A DNA stretch of 35,158 bases from the NCBI RefSeq assembly GCF_001641615.1, contig NZ_LRRU01000019.1, positions 546,858-582,015 on the forward strand, written 5' to 3'. Of this stretch, positions 7,809-16,962 are shown piece by piece (the stretch's first letter is position 1; every line of letters starts with the position of its first letter). The translations under genes were made by a program, and so were the position numbers. The notes beneath the pieces were generated by a model, which saw only the letters and a list, made by a program, of their open reading frames with translations, searched no databases and was not told the origin of the DNA. The stretch comes from Pseudoalteromonas gelatinilytica (lineage in GTDB: Bacteria > Pseudomonadota > Gammaproteobacteria > Enterobacterales > Alteromonadaceae).

Positions 7809-10800
7809 ATGCAAGGAAGAGTGAACAAAAGCGGCCTAGTGCACTTTTTACTGGGCTTAGTGTCATCAAGAGCAACAGGGCAGTTAATTGGCTTAATTGC
7901 TGTGCTCAGTATTATTTGGTTTGCTGGTCGAATCGTTGGTTTAGACACGACAGATAAAAAGCTTATCGCGATGGCTGCGGTAACAGCTGTTTTTATCGTT
8001 TTTATTTTTATCCGTTGGTTATGGACAAAGCGTTCGGGCGATAAGCTAGCCTCTGAACTTGCGAGCCATAATGCGGGTTCAAGTGCTGAACTTGATGAAA
8101 TAAAAGAAAAGATGCAAGAAGCATTAAGCTCGTTAAAAGCTTCCCATCTTGGCGCAGGATACCGTGGTAATACAGCTTTGTATGCACTACCTTGGTATAT
8201 GATCATTGGTCCTTCAGCCACTGGGAAGAGTACATTATTTGCTAACTCTGGCCTGCATTTTCCATACTCAAATTCAAATGAACTGCACATCCAAGGTTTT
8301 GGTGGCACGCGTAACTGTGACTGGTGGTTTTCAGATCAAGCAATTCTGATCGATACCGCAGGGCGTTACACAACAGAGCAATCTGAAAACAAAGAGTGGT
8401 TATCTTTTTTAAGCTTGCTCAAAAAATATCGTCCTAAACTGCCTATTAATGGTGTGATGGTCGCGATTAGTGTTGCAGATGTTTTAACCTCAGACAGTGA
8501 AGAAATTCGTCAACACGTAAAATTAGTTCGTGAGCGTATTGAAGAGCTTATTACTCAACTTGGGGTGATCTTCCCGGTTTATATAACCTTTACTAAAACA
8601 GACTTGATCAGCGGCTTTGAGCCATTTTTTAATGACTTAACAGAAAAAGAACGTGAGCAAGTGTTTGGTGCTTATTTACTAGATATTAGTGAAGATCAAC
8701 AAAATGATCCGGCTGAAATGTTTGAAGTGCGCATGGAGGAGTTATACCAACGCCTTTGTGAGCAACGTTTGAGCAAGGTTGCTCGCGAACGTAATGAACA
8801 CCGTAAGCAGTTAATTTTAGATTTCCCGAATCAATTTAAGTCAGCATCAACAAAGTTGACTGAGTTTGTAAACTTGTTATTTAAAGCCAATCCGTATCAA
8901 GAGGTTCCTTGGTTTGCTGGTGTATATTTTACCTCTGGCACGCAAGAGGGCACACCAATTGAACGTATTACGAATGGGGTAAGGGATCAATTTGGTGCTG
9001 TCGTTGTTGAGCAAAAACAAGAAAGCATTACGCAAAGCTACTTTATCAATCGTGTTTTTAATGATGTGATTTTCAAGTTGCAAGACCTAACTCGTGGTAA
9101 CCGCAAAAAGCGCTTGGTTGGCCGCTGGTTAAAAGGTTTAACAGTGACTTCAGGTTTGGCAAGTATTGCCGCCGTGACAGCATTACTCATTACTTCATAT
9201 ACTAGTAACCAGTTGTTGTTGAATCAAGGTGAAGCCCGTGTAAAAGCGATTGTAGAAGCGAATGTAAATAAAGCAAAAGATGAGCAAAAACTTGCAGCTA
9301 CGCTTGATTTATTTGAACATTATCAATCGCTTAATAATTATGAAAAGCAGTTGCCATGGTATTTCATTTTTGGCATTTACGAGGGTGACGAAACCCTAAC
9401 TAGTGTTTCGCAGGTTTTGTTTAATCAATTAAATCAGTTGATCACCCTTCCTGCAGAAAAGCAAACGCTTGCGCAGCTGAAAGAGTTTGAAGCTATTTGG
9501 TCAGCAGATGATGCCGATGCTCGCGCAGCAAGTCGTCAGGCATATTATGATGCTTTGAAATTACATCTGATGTTAAGTGCTCACCCTGAACACAAAGACG
9601 ATGAGTTTGCCAAGCAGCAGCTACTTAGTTTTATTAGCCAGCACTTTAACATTGAGATTGATGCTCAAGCTGACTCACCGATCATCTCACAATTAAACGA
9701 TTTAGTTGATTTATATTTAGCGAACATAAGCACAGATCTAGAAAACCCAGGTGAAATTTTATTTTGGCAAAATAATGAAACGGCTGTACTGAATGCAAGA
9801 AATAGCCTGAACACACAACCAGAAGCCGAACCTCTATATCAACAAATTATTAGTAGCTTTGCTGAGCGTAAAAAAGCGATTCAGCTTAAACAGTTTATGG
9901 CTGCGAAAAATCGCGATGTACTGAAAAGCAACTTTAGTATTCCTTATGTGTATACCAATGCAGGTTGGCAAGAATATGTTTATCCAGAAATTAAACGTAT
10001 TTCTCGACTGGTATTCTCTGGTGATTGGGTAATGGGCACAAGTAATGAAAGCGGTCAAAATGCCGTTGATGAAGCCCAAGCTGATGCACTGGCAAAAGCA
10101 ATGCGTAGTTATTACTTTAAAGACTATGGCAATACATGGTTTGCGTTTTTGAACAGTATAAAAGTGCCTACTTTTAGAGATTTAAATGATGCCAGTATTA
10201 ATTTTGCTCGCCTTTCGTCTACTGATGGACCACTCATTGATCTGATGACGTTGGTGAATGACAACATCGTTGTTGCAGATAAACCATCTGCTGTAAGTGC
10301 AAACAACGACAAAATAGCGACCATTCTTTCTGGTGCAACAGATACGGCGGCTAAAAAAGTGGCCAAAGGAAAGTTAGCAAAACAAGTTGCAGAGCGCCCT
10401 GATTTTTCTCAAGTTAGTACTGTTAGAGCCCCTGAACTTGAAACGCGTTTTGCTGACTTGCGTCGCTTCTCGCAGCATGATGAAGATAAGCAGATGTCTG
10501 ATTATATGAGTCAGTACATTAGTTCTTTGAGCAGCATTCACTCAGATATAAAAGCGATGGCTGCTAGCAATGAAGATGATGCGCAAGCAATGGTGTTTGT
10601 ACAAGACTTATTGTCTGGAAATAGCCAAGATAATGCATTGCAATCGTCTTGGATCATTATAGAAAGCCAAACTCGAGCGCTAGACCCAGAAACAAAAGAC
10701 ACGCTTGACGTGCTATTCAAAGCGCCATTGCAGTCAGGTATTGCAAGTATCATGGCAAAAGCACGTAGCCAGTTAAATGAAGAGTGGGAAAACCAAGTTT

Positions 10801-11525
10801 ATACCATGTATAGCAACAGCATTGCTGGCAAGTACCCATTCAATTTGACTGGCCCTGATGCTGCTATTGCCGATGTTTCTGAGTTCTTAAATAGTGAAAC
10901 TGGGGTGCTTTGGAACTTTATTAATAGCCAACTTAAACCTTTCATGAAAGTACGCCGAGGTGTATGGGAAGAAAAGCAATGGAACGGTGTGGGGATTGGC
11001 TTTAATCAAGAGTTATTAGACGGTTTAACAAAAGCAAATAAAGTAACACGCTCTTTATTCTTGAACGGCTCAGACGCGGCTGGTTTTAACTTCCAAATGA
11101 TGCCTGTTCCACAAAAAGGCATTCGCGAAACGTATTTAGGTTTCTCTGAGCAAGGTTATCGTTATAGAAATGAACCGGAAGAGTGGCGTAATTTCTCATG
11201 GCCAGGAAGAGGCGCAGCAGAAAAAGCTATTTTGTATGGTTTAGATAACGCCGGACGAAGAGTCACTATTGAGCAAGATGGTCCATGGGCTTTATTAAAA
11301 GTACTTAACGAAGCAAATGTGAAATGGATTAAGGGTACAGAGTTTCTTGCTACCTGGGAATTAGTTGATAAATCAGAGCAAAGTTTAACAGTCCAGTTCT
11401 CATTAAAGTCTGGTCGCAATAGCGGTATTTTTTCAAAGTACATGTTGACCTCTTTTGCATTGCCTAATTCGTTGTTTGCACCTAAGCCACAACTTGCGCA
11501 AGCAAGTAGAGCCTCGGTTCAATAG
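7809..11525 (+). CDS. tssM: TssM, IcmF-type inner-membrane ATPase-like protein
   Basis: Protein of 1238 residues, normal TssM size. Two N-terminal membrane helices (about residues 25-43 and 51-71) form a hairpin. They are followed by a cytoplasmic NTPase-like domain with an intact Walker A motif GPSATGKST at about 134-142 and a Walker-B-like ILIDTAGRY near 179-187. A third membrane helix (about 446-468) leads into a large periplasmic region, ending in the beta-rich IcmF C-terminal domain that contacts TssJ. TssM spans the inner membrane and periplasm and is the core of the channel for the contractile tail. Many TssM proteins have a degenerate Walker A; here it is complete, so nucleotide binding is plausible. 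tagF follows 8 bp later. Confidence 0.96.
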   Translation: MQGRVNKSGLVHFLLGLVSSRATGQLIGLIAVLSIIWFAGRIVGLDTTDKKLIAMAAVTAVFIVFIFIRWLWTKRSGDKLASELASHNAGSSAELDEIKEKMQEALSSLKASHLGAGYRGNTALYALPWYMIIGPSATGKSTLFANSGLHFPYSNSNELHIQGFGGTRNCDWWFSDQAILIDTAGRYTTEQSENKEWLSFLSLLKKYRPKLPINGVMVAISVADVLTSDSEEIRQHVKLVRERIEELITQLGVIFPVYITFTKTDLISGFEPFFNDLTEKEREQVFGAYLLDISEDQQNDPAEMFEVRMEELYQRLCEQRLSKVARERNEHRKQLILDFPNQFKSASTKLTEFVNLLFKANPYQEVPWFAGVYFTSGTQEGTPIERITNGVRDQFGAVVVEQKQESITQSYFINRVFNDVIFKLQDLTRGNRKKRLVGRWLKGLTVTSGLASIAAVTALLITSYTSNQLLLNQGEARVKAIVEANVNKAKDEQKLAATLDLFEHYQSLNNYEKQLPWYFIFGIYEGDETLTSVSQVLFNQLNQLITLPAEKQTLAQLKEFEAIWSADDADARAASRQAYYDALKLHLMLSAHPEHKDDEFAKQQLLSFISQHFNIEIDAQADSPIISQLNDLVDLYLANISTDLENPGEILFWQNNETAVLNARNSLNTQPEAEPLYQQIISSFAERKKAIQLKQFMAAKNRDVLKSNFSIPYVYTNAGWQEYVYPEIKRISRLVFSGDWVMGTSNESGQNAVDEAQADALAKAMRSYYFKDYGNTWFAFLNSIKVPTFRDLNDASINFARLSSTDGPLIDLMTLVNDNIVVADKPSAVSANNDKIATILSGATDTAAKKVAKGKLAKQVAERPDFSQVSTVRAPELETRFADLRRFSQHDEDKQMSDYMSQYISSLSSIHSDIKAMAASNEDDAQAMVFVQDLLSGNSQDNALQSSWIIIESQTRALDPETKDTLDVLFKAPLQSGIASIMAKARSQLNEEWENQVYTMYSNSIAGKYPFNLTGPDAAIADVSEFLNSETGVLWNFINSQLKPFMKVRRGVWEEKQWNGVGIGFNQELLDGLTKANKVTRSLFLNGSDAAGFNFQMMPVPQKGIRETYLGFSEQGYRYRNEPEEWRNFSWPGRGAAEKAILYGLDNAGRRVTIEQDGPWALLKVLNEANVKWIKGTEFLATWELVDKSEQSLTVQFSLKSGRNSGIFSKYMLTSFALPNSLFAPKPQLAQASRASVQ

Positions 11526-11533
11526 GGGCAAGT

Positions 11534-12526
11534 ATGTTTAATTTGTTCACCAAGAAAAAGTCGCCAACGCTGGTTAAGCAGTTTACCTATGGGTACATGG
11601 GTAAAACACCTGTTAGGCCTGACTTTGTAAAGTTAAATATATCTTCTAGGGAATCAGTAGCACTAGACCATTGGTTGCAAGAAGGTTTCGCGCATATAAA
11701 CCGAGGTGTTATTGGCGGTAAAACAACTGCATTAAATGGTGTTTCTTCGTTATTTTTTGTATCTGGTAATAGTGACGACAGTAGTTTGTTAGGTGTTTTA
11801 CAGCCAAGCACTGATAGCAGTGGTCGTTTTTACCCGTTTAGTTCGTTTATCCATAGCGGACTTGAGACTTACAAACGTCACCCTGCTTTTCTATTTTTAT
11901 ATGCAAGTCATGTTATTGAGCACCTATTAGGGGTTAATCAGCGCATCGTTGAAGCACATTCAATTGATGCGATGGCTGAGCAAGCTAAATCGTATAGTAA
12001 AGTGGCCGATGCATTAAAGCAGCAGCCAAATCTAAATCAAGAGCTTGATAAATTACGCAGTATTCCGATGAGTGTGGTTTGGCAGCATTTAGGGATCAAC
12101 GACATTCATCACCGAGCGGTTTTAATTGAAGAGCTTTCAGCGGTATTAAAGTCGATTGCGAATAGAGGTTGCCTACGTACACAATTTGGTATTCGTCTAC
12201 CCATGCCACACTTTAGTCACGAAAGTGCCCTGGTCGCAGGTTTTTGGCTACATTTAATTGCTTCGATCGTTGCCGATCATAATTGGCAACCTTGGTTCTT
12301 TTACCAGCTAGGAAATGAAAGTTCGCAACCTAGCCTAACGGTGTTTTGCCGCCCTGTACCGGCCTCTTATTTTGGTTCAGTGTGGCTTGCTGAGGATAAG
12401 TCAAAAGACATTATTGATTTAGTAAATCTGTCACTAGACAAAGTGCCGAGCGAATACAGCCTTAATTTTGCTGATATGGACAATGTGAGTGTTTACGATG
12501 CGCTCAGAAGGTGGTGCAAAGCATGA
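11534..12526 (+). CDS. tagF: TagF-family T6SS accessory repressor
   Basis: Protein of 330 residues. The N-terminal segment FTYGYMGKTPVRPDFVKLN followed by LDHWLQEGF is the TagF (DUF2094) signature, in which G-K-x-P-x-x-x-D-F-V precedes a helix ending in W-L. The rest is a soluble alpha/beta protein. TagF is known as a post-translational repressor of T6SS assembly, in Pseudomonas through the Fha scaffold and in other species sometimes as a TagF-PppA fusion. No PppA, PpkA or Fha gene is visible in this window, so partners would have to be elsewhere or the protein acts alone. Its last four bases overlap the tssA start (ATGA), showing translational coupling. GGGGC precedes the ATG. Confidence 0.88.
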   Translation: MFNLFTKKKSPTLVKQFTYGYMGKTPVRPDFVKLNISSRESVALDHWLQEGFAHINRGVIGGKTTALNGVSSLFFVSGNSDDSSLLGVLQPSTDSSGRFYPFSSFIHSGLETYKRHPAFLFLYASHVIEHLLGVNQRIVEAHSIDAMAEQAKSYSKVADALKQQPNLNQELDKLRSIPMSVVWQHLGINDIHHRAVLIEELSAVLKSIANRGCLRTQFGIRLPMPHFSHESALVAGFWLHLIASIVADHNWQPWFFYQLGNESSQPSLTVFCRPVPASYFGSVWLAEDKSKDIIDLVNLSLDKVPSEYSLNFADMDNVSVYDALRRWCKA

Positions 12527-14088
12527 GTGTAGTTAATCCGCATACCCATAACAGCTGGGAGCTGTGGCTAGAAGAGCTTAGTAAGCCACTTTCGGGGCTA
12601 GCGTGTGGTGAAGATCTAAAATACGAAGAAACCTTTAAAGCACTTAAAGCTTCATCGTCAGGTGTGGGCGAAGTTGATTTTAAAGTCATGTTTATTCAAG
12701 CCACCGATCTTTTGCAAAACCAAAGTAAAGATTTACGTATAGTGAGCTACTTGTGCCTTGCGGCTACCAGTGAGTTTGGCGTGGTGGGTTTAACTCATTC
12801 TTTAAAACTGTTTAATCAACTATTAAGCCAGTTTAGTGAACAGGTTCATCCTTTAAAAGCACGTATGCGTTGTGCGGTTAACACGTGGTTTTTACAGCAG
12901 CAAGAACGCTTAAAAGGAATCGCCCAAGCTCAATCATCTAGCCCTGAGCAATGGGCTGAATTAGAGACTGTGTTAGCTGAATATAATCAGGTTTCAGTGC
13001 CTGTACTTGATGCTGACTCAGGGCCTTTATCAACTCTAAATGAGTGGGTAAAAGAGCAAGTAATTCGCAATCCTGTCGCTAAGCCAGAACCAGAAGTTAA
13101 AGCAGAGCCTGAAACACACCAGACAAAAGTGGTCAGCGAGCCAACGACTGAGCCCGTAGCGCAACAAGTTGTTCAGGCAAAACCAGTGACCACTGCACCT
13201 AAAGTGGCTGACATTGCCAGCGATAGTGCTTACCTAGCCGCAATTCGTGAGCTGCTTAATTTTGATAAAGAACAAAACAACATTGAACGGGTGTTAAAGC
13301 TCTCGCGTGCAGCACGTTGGTCTGGATTAGCGTTACCTACCAATGAAAATGGCAAAACAAGACTGCCAGCACCGCGTGCGGCTGCCTTCGCCCCCATTGA
13401 AAACGCACTGGCAACTGAACAAGCAGAGCAAGCATTGTTACTTGCTGAGGGTTTGTTTATGGAAGGCGCTATGCAGTTTAATTTGAATCTGCAAATGCTT
13501 ACTTTGTCAGCGCTGAAACAGCTAAATAAAGCAAAATTAGTACAGTGGTTAGAGCAACAGCTAGTCTCTTTAGTCAGTCAATTTCCGTTATTAACCAATT
13601 TAAAATATGACGATGGTTCGGGGTTATGCAGCCCACAGAACAAAGAAGCGTTATTAGACATTGCCAATTCACATGCTTCGCAAAATGAAACAACTCAAGT
13701 GCAAGCAAATCCATTTGACGAGCATTACATAGCCTTAAGCGAGCAAGTTGCAAAAGGGCAGTTAAGTGCAGCCCTTAGCTTGGTTGCACAATTAAGTACG
13801 CCAACTGGATTCGACCAAGCTCAAAGTCAATTGCTTAAAGCTAAGTTGTTACTTAAAGCAGAACATTATGAGCACGCATTGGCAATTTTAACCGAATTAC
13901 TCGAGCAAATTGAAACTTATCAATTAGCGAAGTGGCAACAACAGTTTTGCATGGAAGTATGGCGTTTCGCCAAGCAATGTTATGCCAATTTGTCTCAGAC
14001 AGAGAGTGATGACATGAGTTTAGCTGCTAAGCAAATTAGTCAGCGAATGATGGTTACAAACCCGGCTCAAGCAATAGCGTGGGTGTAA
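12523..14088 (+). CDS. tssA: TssA with ImpA N-terminal and VasJ-like C-terminal domains
   Basis: Protein of 521 residues from the ATG at 12523, chosen because it overlaps the tagF stop as ATGA and has AGAAGGTGG ahead; an in-frame GTG at 12511 would add four residues. Residues 5-120 are the ImpA_N domain (KPLSGLACGEDLKYEE, where TssA has G-x-D-L-x-Y). A Pro/Glu/Val-rich disordered linker follows (about 185-235). The helical C-terminal half (RAARWSGLALP, then LLAEGLF) matches the VasJ type. TssA is a ring-shaped cytoplasmic coordinator that binds the membrane complex and baseplate and stays at the growing or distal end of the sheath. The VasJ-type C-terminus points to the longer TssA class rather than the gp6-like one. 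Confidence 0.9.
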   Translation: MSVVNPHTHNSWELWLEELSKPLSGLACGEDLKYEETFKALKASSSGVGEVDFKVMFIQATDLLQNQSKDLRIVSYLCLAATSEFGVVGLTHSLKLFNQLLSQFSEQVHPLKARMRCAVNTWFLQQQERLKGIAQAQSSSPEQWAELETVLAEYNQVSVPVLDADSGPLSTLNEWVKEQVIRNPVAKPEPEVKAEPETHQTKVVSEPTTEPVAQQVVQAKPVTTAPKVADIASDSAYLAAIRELLNFDKEQNNIERVLKLSRAARWSGLALPTNENGKTRLPAPRAAAFAPIENALATEQAEQALLLAEGLFMEGAMQFNLNLQMLTLSALKQLNKAKLVQWLEQQLVSLVSQFPLLTNLKYDDGSGLCSPQNKEALLDIANSHASQNETTQVQANPFDEHYIALSEQVAKGQLSAALSLVAQLSTPTGFDQAQSQLLKAKLLLKAEHYEHALAILTELLEQIETYQLAKWQQQFCMEVWRFAKQCYANLSQTESDDMSLAAKQISQRMMVTNPAQAIAWV

Positions 14089-14140
14089 CACGCCTAATTG
14101 GAATTTAGTCGTTAGACAAACAAACTGCAAAGGAAGAAAC

Positions 14141-14662
14141 ATGACAGATACATTTCAAAAAGAGATCCCACGAGCTCGGATCAACATATCGTTAGAGCTT
14201 GATACTGATGGGGCATCACAAAAAAGCGAATTGCCTTTAAAAATGCTGGTTATTGGTGACTATTCTAATGGTCAGAATAGCCAAGAACTTGCTGAGCGCG
14301 AACGCGTGACGATCAATAAAAATAACATTGAGCAAGTACTGAAAGATATCGCGCCAAAAGCGAACTTTCAGGTGGCAAATAAGATTAAAGGCGACGGTGA
14401 TATCAATGTTAATTTGCAGTTTGATTCATTTAAATCGTTTGATCCAGAGCAGGTTGCTGCACAGGTGCCTGAATTAAACAAAATGATGGCAATGCGTAAT
14501 TTGTTACGTGACTTGAAGTCAAACCTTCTTGATAACTCATCACTTAGAAAAGAGTTGGAACGTGTTTTACAAAACCAACCAGAACTTGATGAGCTAAAAG
14601 CGAAGCTAGATGAAATAGCGCCGCTTGCTTCTGAAGACGAAAAACAACCTGTGACGGAATAA
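14141..14662 (+). CDS. tssB: TssB, small sheath protein (VipA)
   Basis: Protein of 173 residues. The family pattern is clear: IPRARINISLELDTDG near the N-terminus, LPLKMLVIGDYS in the first strand, the IEQVLKDIAPKA segment, and the charged C-terminal helix that interlocks with TssC. It co-assembles with TssC into the contractile sheath around the Hcp tube. A 52-bp gap separates it from tssA, with AAAGGAAG ahead of the ATG. tssC begins 10 bp later. Nothing unusual. Confidence 0.97.
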   Translation: MTDTFQKEIPRARINISLELDTDGASQKSELPLKMLVIGDYSNGQNSQELAERERVTINKNNIEQVLKDIAPKANFQVANKIKGDGDINVNLQFDSFKSFDPEQVAAQVPELNKMMAMRNLLRDLKSNLLDNSSLRKELERVLQNQPELDELKAKLDEIAPLASEDEKQPVTE

Positions 14663-14672
14663 GGACGCCGCT

Positions 14673-16199
14673 ATGTCAATGCAAGAACAATTAAATGTAG
14701 CTGCTCACACGGTAGAGCAAGCGCCATTATCAACTTATGAAAACCTATGTAACATGGTTGATATTGCCCCTGTAGGCGATGAAATCAAGTTAGATACATT
14801 TAGAGATGCAGGTAATCTAGCAGAAACACGTGCGAATGAGCGCCTTACTGCCGCTATTAATGTCTTTTTAGATATGGCGGGTACCAGTGGCGAAGCGGTA
14901 ACTCGCATCGATAAGCTGTTGCTTGATGATTATATTGCAAAAGTAGACACCATTATTTCGCAGCAGTTGGATCAAATTTTACATCACCCTGATTTTCAAA
15001 AAGTAGAATCAGCGTGGCGTTCACTGCGTTATTTAATTAACCGCACGCCAAATAACGCGAATATTAAAATTGAAATGCTCGATGTTGATAAAGAAACATT
15101 GCGTGATGATTTTGAAGAAGCGCCAGATACAACACAATCAGCGTTATATAAGCATGTTTACACATCAGATTATGATACCCCTGGTGGCGAACCTGTATCG
15201 ACTATGGTGTCTAACTTTGAGTTTGATTGCTCAGCGCCAGACGTTTCACTACTCCAAGAAATCTCGCGCGTTTCGGCAGCGGCGCATTGTCCATTTATGG
15301 GCAGCGTAGGTCCTAAGTTCTTCTTAAAAGAGTCATTAGACGAAGTATCTAAAATTCAAGATATTGGCTCTTATATGGAGCGTGCTGAATTCTTACGTTG
15401 GAAAAACTTCCGCGAGTCAGAAGACTCTCGTTATATTGGTCTTGCTTTCCCGCGTTTCTTACTACGTTTACCGTATGGTGAAACAAACCCAATTCGTAAC
15501 TTTAACTACCAAGAAGATGTGAACAGTCAGCACCACGAGCGCTATTTATGGGGTAATGCAACATTTGCATTTGCTGCCAATATTATTCGTAGTTTCCATG
15601 ATAATGGCTGGTCGGTGAATATTCGCGGCCCGCAATCAGGTGGTAAAGTTGAAAATCTACCTTTGCATTCATTTGAAGCTGGTAAGGGCTCTGAAACTAA
15701 AATCCCTACAGAAGTGCTTATCTCAGAGACCAAAGAGCTTGAGTTTGCTAACCAAGGCTTTATTCCTCTTAGCTATTACAAAAACTCTGACTTTGCGTGT
15801 TTCTTCTCGGCAAATAGTGCCCAGAAACCGCAAGTACTTGAAACAGCTGAAGCAACTGCAAACGCCCGTATTAACTCGCGTTTACCTTATATCTTCTTAG
15901 TATCGCGTATTGCTCACTACTTAAAAGTATTGCAGCGTGAAAATATTGGTTCGAGTAAACCTCGTCATGAGCTAGAGCAGCAGCTAAACGATTGGCTAGG
16001 TGCGTTGGTAACGAAGATGAATAACCCAGATGAGTCGTTAATTGCAACACACCCGCTCAAAGACGCAAAAGTAACGGTATCTGAGATCCCAGGTAACCCA
16101 GGTTATTACCGCGTGAGCACTTACATTGTGCCGCACTTCCAAGTTGAAGGTATTGATGTTCGCCTTGCGCTTGTTGGGCAAATGCCTGGCGAAAAATGA
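14673..16199 (+). CDS. tssC: TssC, large sheath protein (VipB)
   Basis: Protein of 508 residues, normal for TssC. Recognisable segments include LDQILHHPDFQKVESAWRSL, SRVSAAAHCPFMG, RFLLRLPYG and the C-terminal PGYYRVSTYIVPHFQVEG with a final LRLVGQMPG-type end (here VRLALVGQMPGEK). It forms the outer and middle layers of the sheath with TssB; contraction drives the Hcp-VgrG-PAAR arrow outward. A second ATG two codons downstream of the chosen start is possible. It is followed by a 223-bp untranslated gap with hairpins before hcp. Confidence 0.98.
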   Translation: MSMQEQLNVAAHTVEQAPLSTYENLCNMVDIAPVGDEIKLDTFRDAGNLAETRANERLTAAINVFLDMAGTSGEAVTRIDKLLLDDYIAKVDTIISQQLDQILHHPDFQKVESAWRSLRYLINRTPNNANIKIEMLDVDKETLRDDFEEAPDTTQSALYKHVYTSDYDTPGGEPVSTMVSNFEFDCSAPDVSLLQEISRVSAAAHCPFMGSVGPKFFLKESLDEVSKIQDIGSYMERAEFLRWKNFRESEDSRYIGLAFPRFLLRLPYGETNPIRNFNYQEDVNSQHHERYLWGNATFAFAANIIRSFHDNGWSVNIRGPQSGGKVENLPLHSFEAGKGSETKIPTEVLISETKELEFANQGFIPLSYYKNSDFACFFSANSAQKPQVLETAEATANARINSRLPYIFLVSRIAHYLKVLQRENIGSSKPRHELEQQLNDWLGALVTKMNNPDESLIATHPLKDAKVTVSEIPGNPGYYRVSTYIVPHFQVEGIDVRLALVGQMPGEK

Positions 16200-16285
16200 A
16201 CTGCCAAGCCGCCGATGAAACGGATTTAAGCAGGCTGTGTAAAGACGTCAATTTGGTGAGTAGCTGGTTGGTGTAAAAGAATGGC

Positions 16286-16311
16286 CCCAAGTTGGTTGCA
16301 GCCAACTTGGG
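16286..16311 (+). other. Hairpin in tssC-hcp gap, first
   Basis: CCCAAGTTGG (16286-16295) and CCAACTTGGG (16302-16311) form a perfect 10-bp stem around a six-base loop TTGCAG. No T-run follows, so it is not a classical terminator. It may stabilise the 3' end of tssC mRNA or mark a processing point ahead of the highly expressed hcp. Confidence 0.6.
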
Positions 16312-16324
16312 ACATGTTCCCCAG

Positions 16325-16382
16325 TGGCATGAAGCATCGGGCTTTTTGGGGGGCATAAACAAGGTTGTTTATGCCTATGCCA
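16325..16382 (+). other. Nested hairpin in hcp leader
   Basis: GGCATAAAC (16352-16360) pairs with GTTTATGCC (16367-16375), extendable by one or two bases into the loop. An outer TGGCAT (16325-16330) can pair with ATGCCA (16377-16382). Because both GGCAT copies can pair with either ATGCC copy, alternative foldings are possible. The structure ends about 20 bases before the strong hcp ribosome binding site AAAAGGAG, so it lies in the hcp leader. Confidence 0.5.
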
Positions 16383-16422
16383 TTAAACAGGAAACAATTC
16401 ATTCTAAAAGGAGAATAATGAA

Positions 16423-16908
16423 ATGGCAATTCCAGCGTATATGTGGTTAAAGGATGACCAAGGTAATGACATCAAAGGTTCTGTAACTGTTGCAGAGCGT
16501 GAAGGTTCAATTGAGATCCTACACTTTGATCATGAACTTCGCATTCCTACAGATAACGACACAGGCGAATTAACAGGTACTCGTAAGCACGAACCTTTTG
16601 TTATTACAAAAGCGGTTGATGCAGCAACACCATACCTGTACAAAGCGTGCTCAAACGGTCAAACACTTAAGCAACTTGAGCTTAAATGGTACCGTATTGA
16701 TGACACAGGGACCGAGCGTGAATATTTCTGCCACAAGTTGGAAGATGTAAAAATCACCTCAATTCTACCAACAATGCATAACGTAAAAGACTTAGACAAG
16801 GAGCGTTACCCGCACCTTGAAACAGTTAGCCTACGTTATAAGCGCATTACGTGGACTTACCTTGATGGCAACATCGAGTTCTCTGACTCTTGGACTGAAG
16901 GTCGATAA
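16423..16908 (+). CDS. hcp: Hcp (TssD), inner tube protein
   Basis: Protein of 161 residues, the normal Hcp length, starting MAIPAYMWLKDDQGNDIKG, which is a textbook Hcp N-terminus. Later segments EILHFDHEL, HEPFVITKAVDAATPYLYKA and the beta-strand pattern near VSLRYKRITWTYLDG also fit. Hcp hexamers stack into the tube inside the sheath and can carry small effectors in the lumen. There is no C-terminal toxin extension. The ribosome binding site AAAAGGAG is one of the strongest in the window. The gene is set off by a structured 223-bp leader and a terminator-like hairpin after the stop, both fitting the high Hcp dose needed relative to baseplate proteins. Confidence 0.98.
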   Translation: MAIPAYMWLKDDQGNDIKGSVTVAEREGSIEILHFDHELRIPTDNDTGELTGTRKHEPFVITKAVDAATPYLYKACSNGQTLKQLELKWYRIDDTGTEREYFCHKLEDVKITSILPTMHNVKDLDKERYPHLETVSLRYKRITWTYLDGNIEFSDSWTEGR

Positions 16909-16920
16909 GTCAGCAAAATT

Positions 16921-16950
16921 AAAGGATATGCGAAAGCATATCCTTTTCTT
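16921..16950 (+). terminator. Rho-independent terminator/attenuator after hcp
   Basis: AAAGGATATGC (16921-16931), loop GAAA, then GCATATCCTTT (16936-16946) followed by TCTT form a perfect 11-bp stem with a stable GNRA tetraloop and a short U-tract. It lies between hcp and tssE, whose ATG is only 13 bp beyond, so it probably lets some transcription through and lowers expression of downstream baseplate genes relative to hcp. Confidence 0.8.
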
Positions 16951-16962
16951 AGAGGTAAGTTT

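Noticed and set aside
7766..8308. 180-residue open frame on the minus strand
   Set aside because: It lies opposite the start of tssM, has no ribosome binding site or family resemblance, and is explained by the reading frame of tssM.
12511..12522. GTG start for tssA four codons upstream
   Set aside because: The ATG at 12523 forms an ATGA overlap with tagF and has a better-spaced ribosome binding site.
16325..16345. Possible sigma54 promoter (TGGCAT) ahead of hcp
   Set aside because: The -12 GC element is not at the required spacing; the sequence is better explained as a hairpin arm.
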